Of a DNA stretch of 64,000 nucleotides, positions 1 to 9,640 are shown piece after piece. The position numbers and the translations under genes were made by a program. Numbering within the stretch: the first letter of the stretch is position 1; each line of letters starts with the position of its first letter. The notes beneath the pieces were generated by a model. That model saw only the letters and a program-made list of their open reading frames with translations, made no database searches and had not been told where the DNA came from. Source of the DNA: Aeromicrobium sp. Leaf350 (lineage in GTDB: Bacteria > Actinomycetota > Actinomycetes > Propionibacteriales > Nocardioidaceae); contig NZ_CAKASL010000002.1 in assembly GCF_916858655.1 (NCBI RefSeq), positions 434,001-498,000 of the forward strand, given 5' to 3'.

Positions 1-2246
1 ACAAGCGCACCGCGCTGCGCGAGCAGGCCGTGGCGGCCGTCGTCGACGGCGAGCTGGCACCGCAGACCGTCGCCGGCACGCAGGTCGTGCAGGTCGGCGA
101 GGGAGCCGCACCGCAGGACGCCGCGCTCGCGCTGAACGAGGACGCGCCCCAGGCCAAGCGCTCCGAGGCGCAGGCCAAGCCGAAGCAGGCGCAGTACGTC
201 GAGCTCAGCCAGGAGCGCGCCGACAAGGTCTTCGTGATCCTCGCCGAGTTCGGCGACGAGCGTCACCCCGACTACCCGGACGCCGACACGGACCCCGAGA
301 CGCCCGGTCCGGAGAAGTTCGACGGACCGCTGCACAACACGATCGCCGAGCCCGACCGCACCAAGGACAACACCACGGTGTGGCAGGCGGACTACAACCG
401 CGAGCACTACCAGGGCCTGTACTTCGGCACCGGAGACGGCGTCGAGTCGGTCAAGACGTACTACGAGAAGCAGTCCTCGGGCCGCTACACGGTCGACGGG
501 GTGGTCTCGGACTGGGTCAAGGTGCCGTTCAACACCGCGCGCTACGGCCGCGAGGACGCCGACACCTGGCAGCTCGTCGCCGACGCGCTCGAGGCCTGGA
601 TCGCCGACCAGAAGGCGAAGGGCCAGACCGACGAGCAGATCGCCGCGTCGATCGCGGAGTACGACGTCTACGACCGCTACGACTTCGACGGTGACGGCGT
701 GTTCGACGAGCCCGACGGCTACATCGACCACTTCCAGATCGTCCACGCCGGCCCCGGCGAGGAGGACGGTGACTCCTCCTACGGCGAGGACGCCATCTGG
801 TCGCACCGCTGGTACGCCTTCCTGACCGACGCCGGCCTGACCGGTCCGGCCGACAACAAGCTCGGCGGCACGCAGGTCGGCACGACCGGCGTGTGGGTCG
901 GTGACTACACGATCCAGCCCGAGAACGGCGGTCTGTCGGTCTTCGTCCACGAGTACGGGCACGACCTGGGCCTGCCCGACGCGTACGACACGTCCGGTGG
1001 AGGCGACAACAACAACGAGCACTGGACCCTGATGGCCCAGAGCCGCCTCAACGCCGAGGGTGAACCGCTCGGCACCCGCCCCGGCGACTTCGGGGCGTGG
1101 GAGAAGCTGCAGCTCGGCTGGCTCGACTACGAGGTCGTCGCCCACGACGACACGCGATCGCTGGACCTCGGTCCGCAGGAGTACAACTCCAACCGTCCCC
1201 AGGCCGCGGTCGTGCCCCTGCCCGACAAGGAGGTCACGACCGACAACGGCGCCCCGTTCGCGGGGGAGAAGCAGTTCTTCTCAGGCTCCGGCGACGATCT
1301 CGCGAACTCCCTGACCACCACGGTCGACCTCACCGGCAAGACCACGGCGAGCCTCTCGGCCCAGGTGCGGTACGAGATCGAGGAGGGCTACGACTACCTG
1401 TACCTCCAGGCGTCCACCGACGGTGGCGCGACCTGGACGGCGCTCGGCGGGACGATCGGTGGTGAGCCGATCGGCAACGACACCTCCGGCCGCCCCGGCA
1501 TCGACGGCGAGCAGGCCGAGTGGGCTCCGCTCGAGGTGCCGCTCGACGCCTACGCAGGACAGTCGGTGCAGGTGCGCTTCTACTACAAGACCGACGGCGG
1601 TCTGGCCCTCCCGGGCTTCTACGCCGACGAGATCGTGGTGAGCGCCGACGGTGCGGAGGTGTCGAAGGACGGCGCCGAGGCCGAGGGCGGAGCCTGGGTG
1701 GGTGACGGGTTCTCCGTCGTCGGGGCGTCGACCACCCAGCTGTTCGACCACTTCTACATCATGGGCAGCCGGTCGTACGTCGACTACGACCAGTACCTCA
1801 AGACGGGCCCGTACAACTTCGGGTACGCCGACACTAAGCCCGACTGGGTCGAGCACTACGCGTACCAGGAGGGTCTGCTGATCTCGTACTGGGACACGTC
1901 CCAGCTCGACAACAACACGAGCGCGCACCCGGGTGAGGGTCGCAACCTGATCATCGACTCCCGCCCGGTGCCCGACATCAACCTGTGGACGGGTGCGCCC
2001 TGGCGGGCCCGGATCCAGGTGTACGACGCGCCGTTCTCGAAGAAGGCGGCCGACACCCTGGTGCTGCACCACAACGGCAAGGAGTCGAGGATCCGCGGTG
2101 ACGCCGCGGCGCCGACCTTCGACGACACCGGGAAGTACTTCTACGAGTCGCTGCCCAACCACGGCGTCAAGCTCCCGGCCACCGGGTTCACCGTCACCGT
2201 GACGAAGCAGAACGGCACCAACATGACGGTGCAGTTCAACAAGTAG
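1..2246 (+). CDS. Secreted M6-family metalloprotease (immune inhibitor A-like), 5' end missing
   Basis: The reading frame is open from position 3, so the start codon and signal peptide lie outside the window; about 747 residues are visible. The zinc-site motif HEYGHDLGLPD (HExxHxxGxxD, first His codon at 948) is the hallmark of M6 peptidases such as Bacillus immune inhibitor A. Family members are secreted zinc endopeptidases that degrade extracellular proteins. An acidic stretch near codon 660-720 (YDFDGDGVFDEPDGY) looks like a calcium-binding loop. The downstream part (about 1290-2000) resembles the MAM/jelly-roll region of this family. A GTG at 30 is internal and is not the real start. The gene ends just before a hairpin terminator facing the convergent MFS gene. 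Family assignment is secure; the substrate is unknown. Confidence 0.9.
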   Translation, partial: KRTALREQAVAAVVDGELAPQTVAGTQVVQVGEGAAPQDAALALNEDAPQAKRSEAQAKPKQAQYVELSQERADKVFVILAEFGDERHPDYPDADTDPETPGPEKFDGPLHNTIAEPDRTKDNTTVWQADYNREHYQGLYFGTGDGVESVKTYYEKQSSGRYTVDGVVSDWVKVPFNTARYGREDADTWQLVADALEAWIADQKAKGQTDEQIAASIAEYDVYDRYDFDGDGVFDEPDGYIDHFQIVHAGPGEEDGDSSYGEDAIWSHRWYAFLTDAGLTGPADNKLGGTQVGTTGVWVGDYTIQPENGGLSVFVHEYGHDLGLPDAYDTSGGGDNNNEHWTLMAQSRLNAEGEPLGTRPGDFGAWEKLQLGWLDYEVVAHDDTRSLDLGPQEYNSNRPQAAVVPLPDKEVTTDNGAPFAGEKQFFSGSGDDLANSLTTTVDLTGKTTASLSAQVRYEIEEGYDYLYLQASTDGGATWTALGGTIGGEPIGNDTSGRPGIDGEQAEWAPLEVPLDAYAGQSVQVRFYYKTDGGLALPGFYADEIVVSADGAEVSKDGAEAEGGAWVGDGFSVVGASTTQLFDHFYIMGSRSYVDYDQYLKTGPYNFGYADTKPDWVEHYAYQEGLLISYWDTSQLDNNTSAHPGEGRNLIIDSRPVPDINLWTGAPWRARIQVYDAPFSKKAADTLVLHHNGKESRIRGDAAAPTFDDTGKYFYESLPNHGVKLPATGFTVTVTKQNGTNMTVQFNK

Positions 2247-2260
2247 AGCCCTCGGGGTGT

Positions 2261-2292
2261 CCCGACGCCGGTCCTCACGGGCCGGCGTCGGG
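2261..2292. terminator. Hairpin between convergent genes
   Basis: CCCGACGCCGG (2261-2271) pairs perfectly with CCGGCGTCGGG (2282-2292) across a 10-nt loop. It lies 14 bp after the protease stop and 12 bp before the end of the oppositely oriented MFS gene. There is no U-tract, as is common in actinobacteria. It probably terminates both transcripts. Confidence 0.65.
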
Positions 2293-2304
2293 GTGCGTCC
2301 GGGG

Positions 2305-3579
2305 TCAGCGAGTGTGGACGACCTCGTCGATCGCACCCGCGGCGCCACCGAACTCGTCGGCGACCTCGCCCGCGACGTCCTCGTCGGCCTCGGCGTGCGG
2401 GTGCCTCAGGTCGTCATCGGCCTCGGCCAGGATGCGGTGCGCCGTCGCGAGCACGCCGACCGCGAGGAGCACGACCACCGCGGCGATCGCGAACGGCACG
2501 TGGACCGAGCTGTGCTCGACGATCCGGCCGGCGGCGAACGGCGCCAGCCCGCCGCCGATGAAGCGCACGAACCCGTACGCGGCCGACGCGACCGGACGCT
2601 CGACGGGTGAGACGGACATGACGGCCTGGGTCGTGAGCGTGTTGTTGATGCCGATCGCGATGCCGGCGGCGATGACGCAGCCCGCCATGATGCCGGCGTG
2701 GGTCGTCCAGATCGCCATGGCTGCCAGGTCGATCGCGAAGGCCGTGAAGGCGAGGTAGAGCGTGGTGGCGGTTCCGAGGCGGTCCTGCAGCCACGGCGCT
2801 CCGACGACCGAGAAGAACGCGACCAGCAGGCCCCAGCAGAAGAACACCAGGCCGAGCTGCGTGATGCCGAGGTCCATCGGGAACGGCGCGTAGCCGAGCA
2901 TCGTGAAGAATCCCCAGTTGTAGAGCAGCGCGGCGATGCTGATCGTCAGGAGGCCCCGGTGGCGCAGGGCGCGCAGGGGAGCGGTGATCGAGGTGCGCTC
3001 CGGCGGCCGGCCCGTGTCGGGCAGGCGCCAGACGATCGCGACCAGGGCGATCGTCATGAGCACGGCGACGCCGTAGAACGGTCCGCGCCAGCTGACGTTG
3101 CCGAGGGCGCCACCGAGGAGGGGGCCAGCGGCGATGCCGAGCCCGAGGGCGGCTTCGTAGAGGATGATCGCCCCGGCGAACCCACCGCGGGCGCTCGAGA
3201 CGATCGCCGACAACGAGGTGGCGATGAAGAGCGCGTTGCCGAGGCCCCAGCCGGCGCGGAACGCCACGATGCCCTCGATCGAGCCGGAGGAGCCGGCGGC
3301 CGCCGCGAACACGATGATCAGCACGAGGCCGACGACCAGGGTGCGCTTGGCGCCGAGCCGGCTCGAGACCGCGTTCGTCACGAGCATCGCGACGGCGGTG
3401 ACGACCAGGTAGCTGGTGAACAGCAGCGTCACCTGGCTCTCGCTGGCCTCGAGATCGTCGCGGAGCGCGGGGAGGATGGGATCGACCAGGCCGATGCCCA
3501 TGAAGGACACGACGCAGGCGAAGGCGACGGCGTAGACCGCTGCCGGCTGTGAGGTGAGGGAGGACCGCTCGGAGGACAT
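2305..3579 (-). CDS. MFS drug-efflux-type transporter
   Basis: A 424-residue polytopic membrane protein with about 12 hydrophobic segments. It has an N-terminal motif typical of the major facilitator superfamily (DPILPALRDDL followed by a loop with SSRLGAKRT), as in DHA1-type multidrug exporters. The ATG at 3579 is chosen because AGGAG lies about 7 nt upstream; the open frame extends to 3645 but the upstream codons cross the operator. It stands alone, convergent with the protease gene. A perfect 7-bp-arm palindrome lies 24-38 bp upstream of the start, so it is probably repressed by a MarR- or TetR-type regulator encoded elsewhere. The substrate cannot be read from sequence. Confidence 0.85.
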   Translation of the reverse strand: MSSERSSLTSQPAAVYAVAFACVVSFMGIGLVDPILPALRDDLEASESQVTLLFTSYLVVTAVAMLVTNAVSSRLGAKRTLVVGLVLIIVFAAAAGSSGSIEGIVAFRAGWGLGNALFIATSLSAIVSSARGGFAGAIILYEAALGLGIAAGPLLGGALGNVSWRGPFYGVAVLMTIALVAIVWRLPDTGRPPERTSITAPLRALRHRGLLTISIAALLYNWGFFTMLGYAPFPMDLGITQLGLVFFCWGLLVAFFSVVGAPWLQDRLGTATTLYLAFTAFAIDLAAMAIWTTHAGIMAGCVIAAGIAIGINNTLTTQAVMSVSPVERPVASAAYGFVRFIGGGLAPFAAGRIVEHSSVHVPFAIAAVVVLLAVGVLATAHRILAEADDDLRHPHAEADEDVAGEVADEFGGAAGAIDEVVHTR

Positions 3580-3602
3580 GCGACTCCTGTCATGGCAATG
3601 AG

Positions 3603-3617
3603 GTTGCGTTACGCAAC
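3603..3617. promoter_or_regulatory. Palindromic operator upstream of MFS gene
   Basis: GTTGCGT-T-ACGCAAC is a perfect inverted repeat with 7-bp arms and a 1-bp centre. It sits between the MFS start and the 3' end of the exonuclease III gene, where the MFS promoter must lie. Size and position fit a dimeric repressor site (MarR-like by its compactness). No regulator gene is adjacent. Confidence 0.6.
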
Positions 3618-3660
3618 TACTTAACCACGGCAACGACCTCCGCACACGCCGGGGGTGCTC

Positions 3661-4467
3661 TCAGAGGTCGTAGTCGACCACGAGCGGCGCGTGGTCGGAC
3701 CAGCGCTCGGCCCAGCTGACGGCGCGGTCGACGACGGCCGACGTGGCCGACGCCCCGAGCTCCGGGGTGGCCATCTGGTAGTCGATGCGCCAGCCCGTGT
3801 CGGTGTCGAACGCCTGCCCGCGCATGGACCACCACGTGTACGGACCGTCGACCTCACCGGCCAGGCGCCGCGCGACGTCGACCCACTCCAGCTCGCCGAA
3901 GAAGCGGTCGAAGTACGCGCGCTCCTCGGGCAGGAAGCCGGCCTTCTTGACGTTGCCCTTGGCGTTGCGGATGTCGAGCGGCGTGTGGGCCACGTTGAGG
4001 TCGCCCGTGATGACGGCGTGACCGGCGGCTCGCAGCTCGGCCAGTCGCACGGTCATGTTCTCGAGGAACCGGTACTTCTCCTCCTGGCGCGGCGTGCCCG
4101 CCTCGCCCGAGTGGACGTACGCGGAGACGACGGTGACGCTCGTGTCGCCGTGCGGGACGTCGGCCTCGATCCAGCGCCCGGCGTCGTCGAAGCCCTCACC
4201 CACACCGACGCGGACGGCGGTGGCCTCGTGCCGGCTCAGCACGGCCACGCCGGCTCGCCCCTTGGCCGCTGCCTCGGTGTGCGCCACGTGGTAGCCCGTG
4301 TCAGCGAGCATCTCGCGCACGAGCTCGTCGGGCGCCCGGACCTCCTGGAGGGTGACGATGTCGCACTCGCGCTCGGCGAGGAACTCCGACAGCCCGGAGG
4401 TCTGTCCGCGGTTCTTGTTCCAGGCAGCACGGATGCCGTTGACGTTCACAGTGGCGAGACGAAGCAC
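3661..4467 (-). CDS. xthA: Exodeoxyribonuclease III
   Basis: A 268-residue EEP-fold enzyme that acts on abasic sites and 3' ends in base-excision repair. Family motifs are in order: VNVNGIRAA near the N-terminus (substrate/metal Asn), LQEVRAP (metal-binding Glu), GDLNVAHTPLDI (catalytic Asp/Asn) and SDHAPLVVDY at the C-terminus (catalytic Asp-His). I place the start at GTG 4467 because homologues begin directly with LRLATVN; the frame reaches an ATG at 4497, which would add ten residues of no family similarity. Length is normal for XthA (about 260-270). It is monocistronic, facing away from the membrane protein at 4596. Confidence 0.93.
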   Translation of the reverse strand: MLRLATVNVNGIRAAWNKNRGQTSGLSEFLAERECDIVTLQEVRAPDELVREMLADTGYHVAHTEAAAKGRAGVAVLSRHEATAVRVGVGEGFDDAGRWIEADVPHGDTSVTVVSAYVHSGEAGTPRQEEKYRFLENMTVRLAELRAAGHAVITGDLNVAHTPLDIRNAKGNVKKAGFLPEERAYFDRFFGELEWVDVARRLAGEVDGPYTWWSMRGQAFDTDTGWRIDYQMATPELGASATSAVVDRAVSWAERWSDHAPLVVDYDL

Positions 4468-4595
4468 GCGCCCCACCGTAACGAGTCCGTCGGACACGCC
4501 GCGTCCGAGGGGCGAGCACCCGTGACTCGGGCCGTCCTGAGCGGTACTGTCAGGTCCCGACCGACCTCATCCTCAGGAAGAAATCAGGTAAAGCC

Positions 4596-5156
4596 GTGGA
4601 TCTCTCGAAGATCAATCCGCTCAACCTCGGCGCCTTGGTCGCCGGTGGGCTCACGTTCATCCTCTCGTTCATCCCGTCCTTCGTCACGATCTCGGCCGAC
4701 CTCGGCGGCGCCGACTTCTCCGACGGCGTCAACGCGTGGGACTCCGGCCTCGGCGTCCTCGGCGTCCTGCTCATCCTCATCGCCACGGCTGCCATCGCCG
4801 TGAAGGTGTTCGCGCCGCAGGTGCTGCCGCCCGCCATCCCGATCAACCTGGTCGCCGCTGCTGCTGCGGGTCTCGGCACGCTGCTGCTGATCCTGCGCGC
4901 GTTCACCTACGACGGCGGCTTCGGCGTCGACGTGGGCCCGGGCTGGTCGGCCTTCGCCGTCTTCATCACGTCGATCGCGCTGACGGTGCTCGCCGCGCTG
5001 GGCTTCAAGGAGTCCGGCGAGCAGCTCCCGAACTACAACGCCGGTGGCGGCCAGCCGCCCGCGGGTCCGACGCCTCCGGCGCCGCCGACCTCGGGTCCGA
5101 CCCCGCCCGCTGCTCCGCCGGCCGGCCCCACGCCGCCCGCGCCCCCGGCTCCCTGA
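4596..5156 (+). CDS. Four-helix membrane protein with proline-rich tail
   Basis: A 186-residue protein I do not recognise with certainty. Four hydrophobic segments (roughly residues 10-30, 48-68, 80-100 and 112-132) are followed by a cytoplasmic or exposed tail dominated by PPAGPTPPAPP-type repeats (residues about 148-186). The start is GTG 4596, with a purine-rich AGGAAG about 16 nt and AGGTAAAG 6 nt upstream. Architecture resembles actinobacterial antigen-84/34-kDa-type proteins (DUF5336-like: TM bundle plus Pro-rich tail), but this is architectural similarity only. It is monocistronic, ending at a bidirectional hairpin terminator shared with the next, convergent gene. Confidence 0.75.
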   Translation: MDLSKINPLNLGALVAGGLTFILSFIPSFVTISADLGGADFSDGVNAWDSGLGVLGVLLILIATAAIAVKVFAPQVLPPAIPINLVAAAAAGLGTLLLILRAFTYDGGFGVDVGPGWSAFAVFITSIALTVLAALGFKESGEQLPNYNAGGGQPPAGPTPPAPPTSGPTPPAAPPAGPTPPAPPAP

Positions 5157-5182
5157 GCCTGGTCGCAGCTAGACGCTGACCG

Positions 5183-5217
5183 AGCGCCCGTCCTTCACGC
5201 CGTGAAGGGCGGGCGTT
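5183..5217. terminator. Bidirectional hairpin terminator
   Basis: An approximately 16-bp stem (one G-U pair) with a 3-nt loop around 5200. The left arm is the run GCGCCCG..CCTTCACG and the right arm its complement. It overlaps the last codons of the reductase gene on the minus strand and follows the plus-strand membrane gene by 26 bp, so it can serve both. Confidence 0.6.
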
Positions 5218-6448
5218 CGTCCATCTTCAGCGACTGACGGCCGGCCCAGCGCCACAGCCGGGCGGTGACGTCGCGGTCCTCCTCGGTGACGAGGTTGCCC
5301 ATGACGCGCAGGGCGACGGTCATGAGTCGGTGCGAGCGCATGCCGACCGGTCCGGCGAGGGGGAGGAGCCGGGGGAGCGTGAGCAGCCCGGCCAGGCGGC
5401 GGGCGATGGAGAACGCCTCGCCGTAGTGCGTCGTGAGCAGGTGCGGCCAGGCGAGGTCGAGCCGGTCCTCGTTCAGGAGCAGCTCGGCACCCACGCGGCC
5501 GGTCTCGAGCCCGTAGTCGATGCCCTCGCCGTTGAGCGGGTTGACGCATCCTGCGGCGTCGCCGATCAGGATCCAGTTGGGTCCGGCCACGCCGGACACG
5601 GCGCCGCCCATCGGCAGGAGGGCGCTCTTGGGCGCGCGCAGCTCGCCGGCCAGGTCCCACTCGTCGCGGCGCAGCGTCGCGTAGTACTCCATCAGCGGAC
5701 GGATCTGCAGGTCGGCCGGACGCTTGGCCGTGGCCAGCGCGCCGACACCGAGGTTGACCTCCCCCTGGGCGCTTCCCAGGGGGAAGATCCAGCCGTAGCC
5801 CGGGAGCAGCTCGTCGTTCGCGTCGCGCAGCTCGAGGTGCGAGCTGATCCACGGGTCGTCGGCGCGGGTCGACTTCACGTACGAGCGTCCCGCGACGCCG
5901 TAGGCCGTCTCGCGGTGCCACTCGCGACCGAGCGCGCTGCCGAGCGACGACTTCACGCCGTCGGCCACGACCAGCCGGTCGCAGAAGATCGTGTGCGGCA
6001 CGCGCTCGCGACCCAGGTGGAGGTGGACGGCGGTGACGCGTCCGCGGCTGTCGCGGTCGACGTCGATCGCGCGGGCGTGGTCGACGCCGGTGACGCCGGA
6101 CTCCAGCGCGACCTGGCGGATGCGGTCGTCGAGCTCGGTGCGGGGCACGGCCGACCCGTGGTCGGGCAGCGAGCCGCCGGGCCAGGGGAGCAGCAGCTCG
6201 ACGCCGAAGCCGGCCGCGCGCAGGCCGCGGTTGCGGGTGTGGGAGCGGACCCAGTCGCCGAGGCCCAGCCGGTCGAGCTCGGCGATGGCTCGCGGGGTCA
6301 GCCCGTCGCCACAGGTCTTGTCGCGCGGGAACTCGGCGGCGTCGACCAGGACGACGTCGAGGCCGGCGCGCGCGGCCCACGCGGCGGCGGCCGATCCCGC
6401 CGGCCCGGCGCCGATCACGAGGACGTCGGTACGGGTCGGCAGGGACAT
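5195..6448 (-). CDS. Geranylgeranyl/menaquinone reductase family flavoprotein (MenJ-like)
   Basis: A 417-residue FAD-dependent oxidoreductase. The N-terminal dinucleotide fold GAGPAGSAAAAWAARAG is followed by FPRDKTCGDGLTPRA, typical of the geranylgeranyl reductase family. The second FAD motif GDAAGCVNPLNGEGIDY is near residue 300. In mycobacteria the equivalent (MenJ, Rv0561c) saturates one isoprene unit of menaquinone at the membrane; that role is inferred here and would supply partly saturated menaquinol for oxidases such as cytochrome bd. The start is ATG 6448: upstream codons to 6547 lack family similarity and would run into the divergent yhhQ start. It is divergently oriented from yhhQ with only 36 bp between. 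Confidence 0.85.
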   Translation of the reverse strand: MSLPTRTDVLVIGAGPAGSAAAAWAARAGLDVVLVDAAEFPRDKTCGDGLTPRAIAELDRLGLGDWVRSHTRNRGLRAAGFGVELLLPWPGGSLPDHGSAVPRTELDDRIRQVALESGVTGVDHARAIDVDRDSRGRVTAVHLHLGRERVPHTIFCDRLVVADGVKSSLGSALGREWHRETAYGVAGRSYVKSTRADDPWISSHLELRDANDELLPGYGWIFPLGSAQGEVNLGVGALATAKRPADLQIRPLMEYYATLRRDEWDLAGELRAPKSALLPMGGAVSGVAGPNWILIGDAAGCVNPLNGEGIDYGLETGRVGAELLLNEDRLDLAWPHLLTTHYGEAFSIARRLAGLLTLPRLLPLAGPVGMRSHRLMTVALRVMGNLVTEEDRDVTARLWRWAGRQSLKMDERPPFTA

Positions 6449-6484
6449 GTGAGCGATTGTTCCAGAGCCTGCGAAGATGTGGCG

Positions 6485-7198
6485 GTGACAACCCCGACCG
6501 CCGCACCCCCGACCGAGGCCCGGTTCGCCTCCCGCGGCTCCTCGCACTTCGACGTCCTGCTGGCCCTGTTCGTCGTGGTCCTCGTGGTCTCGAACATCGC
6601 CGCGACCAAAAGCATCGAGTTCGGCTCCGGCTCGTTCTCGATCGGATCGGTCCAGCTGTGGCCGATCGTGACCGACGGCGGCGCCTTCCTCTTCCCGCTG
6701 GCGTACATCGTCGGCGACGTCATCAGCGAGGTCTACGGCTTCAAGGCCGCCCGCCGGGCCGTGCTGATGGGCTTCGCCATGGCGATCCTGGCCGCCTTCA
6801 CCTTCTGGCTCGTCGAGATCGCCCCGGGAGCCAGCTTCTACGAGAACCAGGCGGCGTTCGAGAGCGTCGCCGGGCCGGTCGCCCAGATCGTGCTCGCGAG
6901 CGTCGCGGGCTACGTCGTCGGCCAGCTGCTGAACTCGTGGGTCCTCGTGAGGATGAAGGCGCGCACGAAGGAGCGCGGACTCGTGGGCCGCCTCGCCGCC
7001 TCGACCGGCGTCGGCGAGATGGCCGACACGTTCCTGTTCTGCGCCATCGCCGCCAGCGCCATCGGCATCACGTCGATGGGCGTGTTCTGGAACTACTTCG
7101 TCGTGGGCGTGGTCTACAAGATCGGCGTCGAGCTGATCGTGATGCCGCTGACCGTCGCCGTCATCGGCTGGCTGAAGCGCCGCGAGCCGACGTACTGA
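6485..7198 (+). CDS. yhhQ: Queuosine precursor transporter (YhhQ/DUF165 family)
   Basis: A 237-residue inner-membrane protein with six predicted helices. Family signatures are NIAATKSI near residue 40, then VTDGGAFLFPLAYIVGDV and EVYGFKAARRAV (the DUF165 core). E. coli YhhQ imports preQ0/preQ1 for tRNA queuosine. The neighbour converging on its 3' end is tRNA-guanine transglycosylase, the enzyme that uses this substrate, which supports the assignment. GTG 6485 is chosen as start; the frame is open far upstream but that region is antisense to the reductase gene. Six bp separate its stop from the tgt stop. Confidence 0.9.
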   Translation: MTTPTAAPPTEARFASRGSSHFDVLLALFVVVLVVSNIAATKSIEFGSGSFSIGSVQLWPIVTDGGAFLFPLAYIVGDVISEVYGFKAARRAVLMGFAMAILAAFTFWLVEIAPGASFYENQAAFESVAGPVAQIVLASVAGYVVGQLLNSWVLVRMKARTKERGLVGRLAASTGVGEMADTFLFCAIAASAIGITSMGVFWNYFVVGVVYKIGVELIVMPLTVAVIGWLKRREPTY

Positions 7199-7204
7199 GG
7201 AACC

Positions 7205-8422
<1,218 letters not shown>

Positions 8423-9100
8423 TCAATCAGCACCGTAGTCAAGCAGCCGCTCCACCGCGGGCCACACGGCAGCGAGGGTCAGCGCCAGGAGCAGGAGGTT
8501 CCACACGACGGCAGGCACGTGGGTGAGCCGGGCCAGGACGTCGGCGTCGCTCGTCGCGGTGCGGCTGCGCCGGCGGTGCGAGAACAGCTCGACCACGGTG
8601 CGAGGCCCGGCGAGGAGCCAGAACCAGGCAGCCGTCTCGACGACCCGCACCTGCCAGAGCGGGTCCGCGCGGTACGCCGTGAGGCCGACGGCCGCGCCGG
8701 CGAGCAGCACGACCAGCAGGCCGAAGCCGTTGCGGATGAACACGAGGGTCAGCGCCAGCAGCCCGAGCGCGACCCAGAGCGCCTCCTGCACCCATCCGGC
8801 GTGGACCGCCCCGATGAGGGCGAGGCCGACGGTGGAGGGGGCAAGGTAGCCCGCGGCCGCCGTCGCGACCATGCCGGGGCCTCGGGGCTTGCCGCGCGAG
8901 ACGGTCAGGCCCGAGGTGTCGGCGTGAAGACGGATCCCGTTCAGGCGCCGTCCCGTCAGCACGGCGACGCCGGCGTGGCCGAGCTCGTGCACCAGCGTCA
9001 CGGCGTGGCGGGTGTAGTGCCACGCCGTGGGCACGGCCACGAGGGCCGCGCCCACGACGGTCGGGAGCCATCGGCTCTCGAGCAGCTGGGTCAGGTCCAC
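8423..9100 (-). CDS. M50B-like membrane metalloprotease
   Basis: A 225-residue membrane protein with the zinc motif HELGH at residues 38-42, inside the first part of the protein, and about six hydrophobic segments after it. This is the compact M50B architecture common in actinobacteria. Intramembrane proteolysis is known for related M50 enzymes; no substrate is evident here. Starts at GTG 9100, overlapping the last 10 bases of the upstream TPR gene, and ends 9 bp before the tgt start, so the three genes look co-transcribed and translationally coupled. Confidence 0.8.
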   Translation of the reverse strand: MDLTQLLESRWLPTVVGAALVAVPTAWHYTRHAVTLVHELGHAGVAVLTGRRLNGIRLHADTSGLTVSRGKPRGPGMVATAAAGYLAPSTVGLALIGAVHAGWVQEALWVALGLLALTLVFIRNGFGLLVVLLAGAAVGLTAYRADPLWQVRVVETAAWFWLLAGPRTVVELFSHRRRSRTATSDADVLARLTHVPAVVWNLLLLALTLAAVWPAVERLLDYGAD

Positions 9101-9513
9101 AGGGTCGGATCGCTGGGCGCAGGATCGACCAGCTCGATGCGGTGGGCGTCACCAGGAGTCACGCCCAGGCCCTCCGCGATGCGGTGCTGCGCGGCACCCT
9201 CGCGGTGACGGCTCTGGCGGTCGAGGCACAGGCCGAGCGCGGTGCGCGCCCACGCGCTGGTGGGCTCGAGCTCCACGAGCCGGCGGAAGGCCTGCTCGGC
9301 CGGCTCGAGGTGGGCCGCCGCGAAGTGCGCGCGACCCACGAGCTCCCACGCACCGGCGTGCTCCGGCTCGGCGTCGACGACCTTGGCGAGCACCATCGCG
9401 GCCTCGCGCGGGAAGCGCGAGGAGAGCAGCTCCTCGCCGTACCGGTAGGCGTCGTAGACCTCCAGCGAGGCGATCTTCTCCTCGGTGATGGTGGGCTTCA
9501 TGTAGATGGTCAT
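9091..9513 (-). CDS. Tetratricopeptide-repeat protein
   Basis: A 140-residue soluble protein with TPR-like helical pairs, for example residues about 32-100, where AAMVLAKVVDAEPEHAGAW is followed by AEQAFRRLVELEPTSAWAR. TPRs mediate protein-protein contacts; no catalytic motif is present. The true start is ATG 9513 because a perfect AAGGAGG lies at ideal spacing; the open frame runs to 9858 but upstream is antisense to rmuC. It heads the operon with the M50-type protease and tgt. It might be an adaptor for the protease, which is only inference from the overlap. Confidence 0.82.
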   Translation of the reverse strand: MTIYMKPTITEEKIASLEVYDAYRYGEELLSSRFPREAAMVLAKVVDAEPEHAGAWELVGRAHFAAAHLEPAEQAFRRLVELEPTSAWARTALGLCLDRQSRHREGAAQHRIAEGLGVTPGDAHRIELVDPAPSDPTLWT

Positions 9514-9640
9514 GGTGCTCCTCCTTCCGAGGCGCTTCAGGGGTTCGACCCGTCCAACCATGCGACGTCCCGGGTTGTTCCCGCCGCGCCGACGAGTGTC
9601 GACGGGCCGAACTGTCGGTGCGCACGACCACACTGACGCC

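Noticed and set aside
5330..6484. N-terminal extension of the yhhQ frame
   Set aside because: Open by chance opposite the reductase gene; YhhQ homologues begin near GTG 6485.
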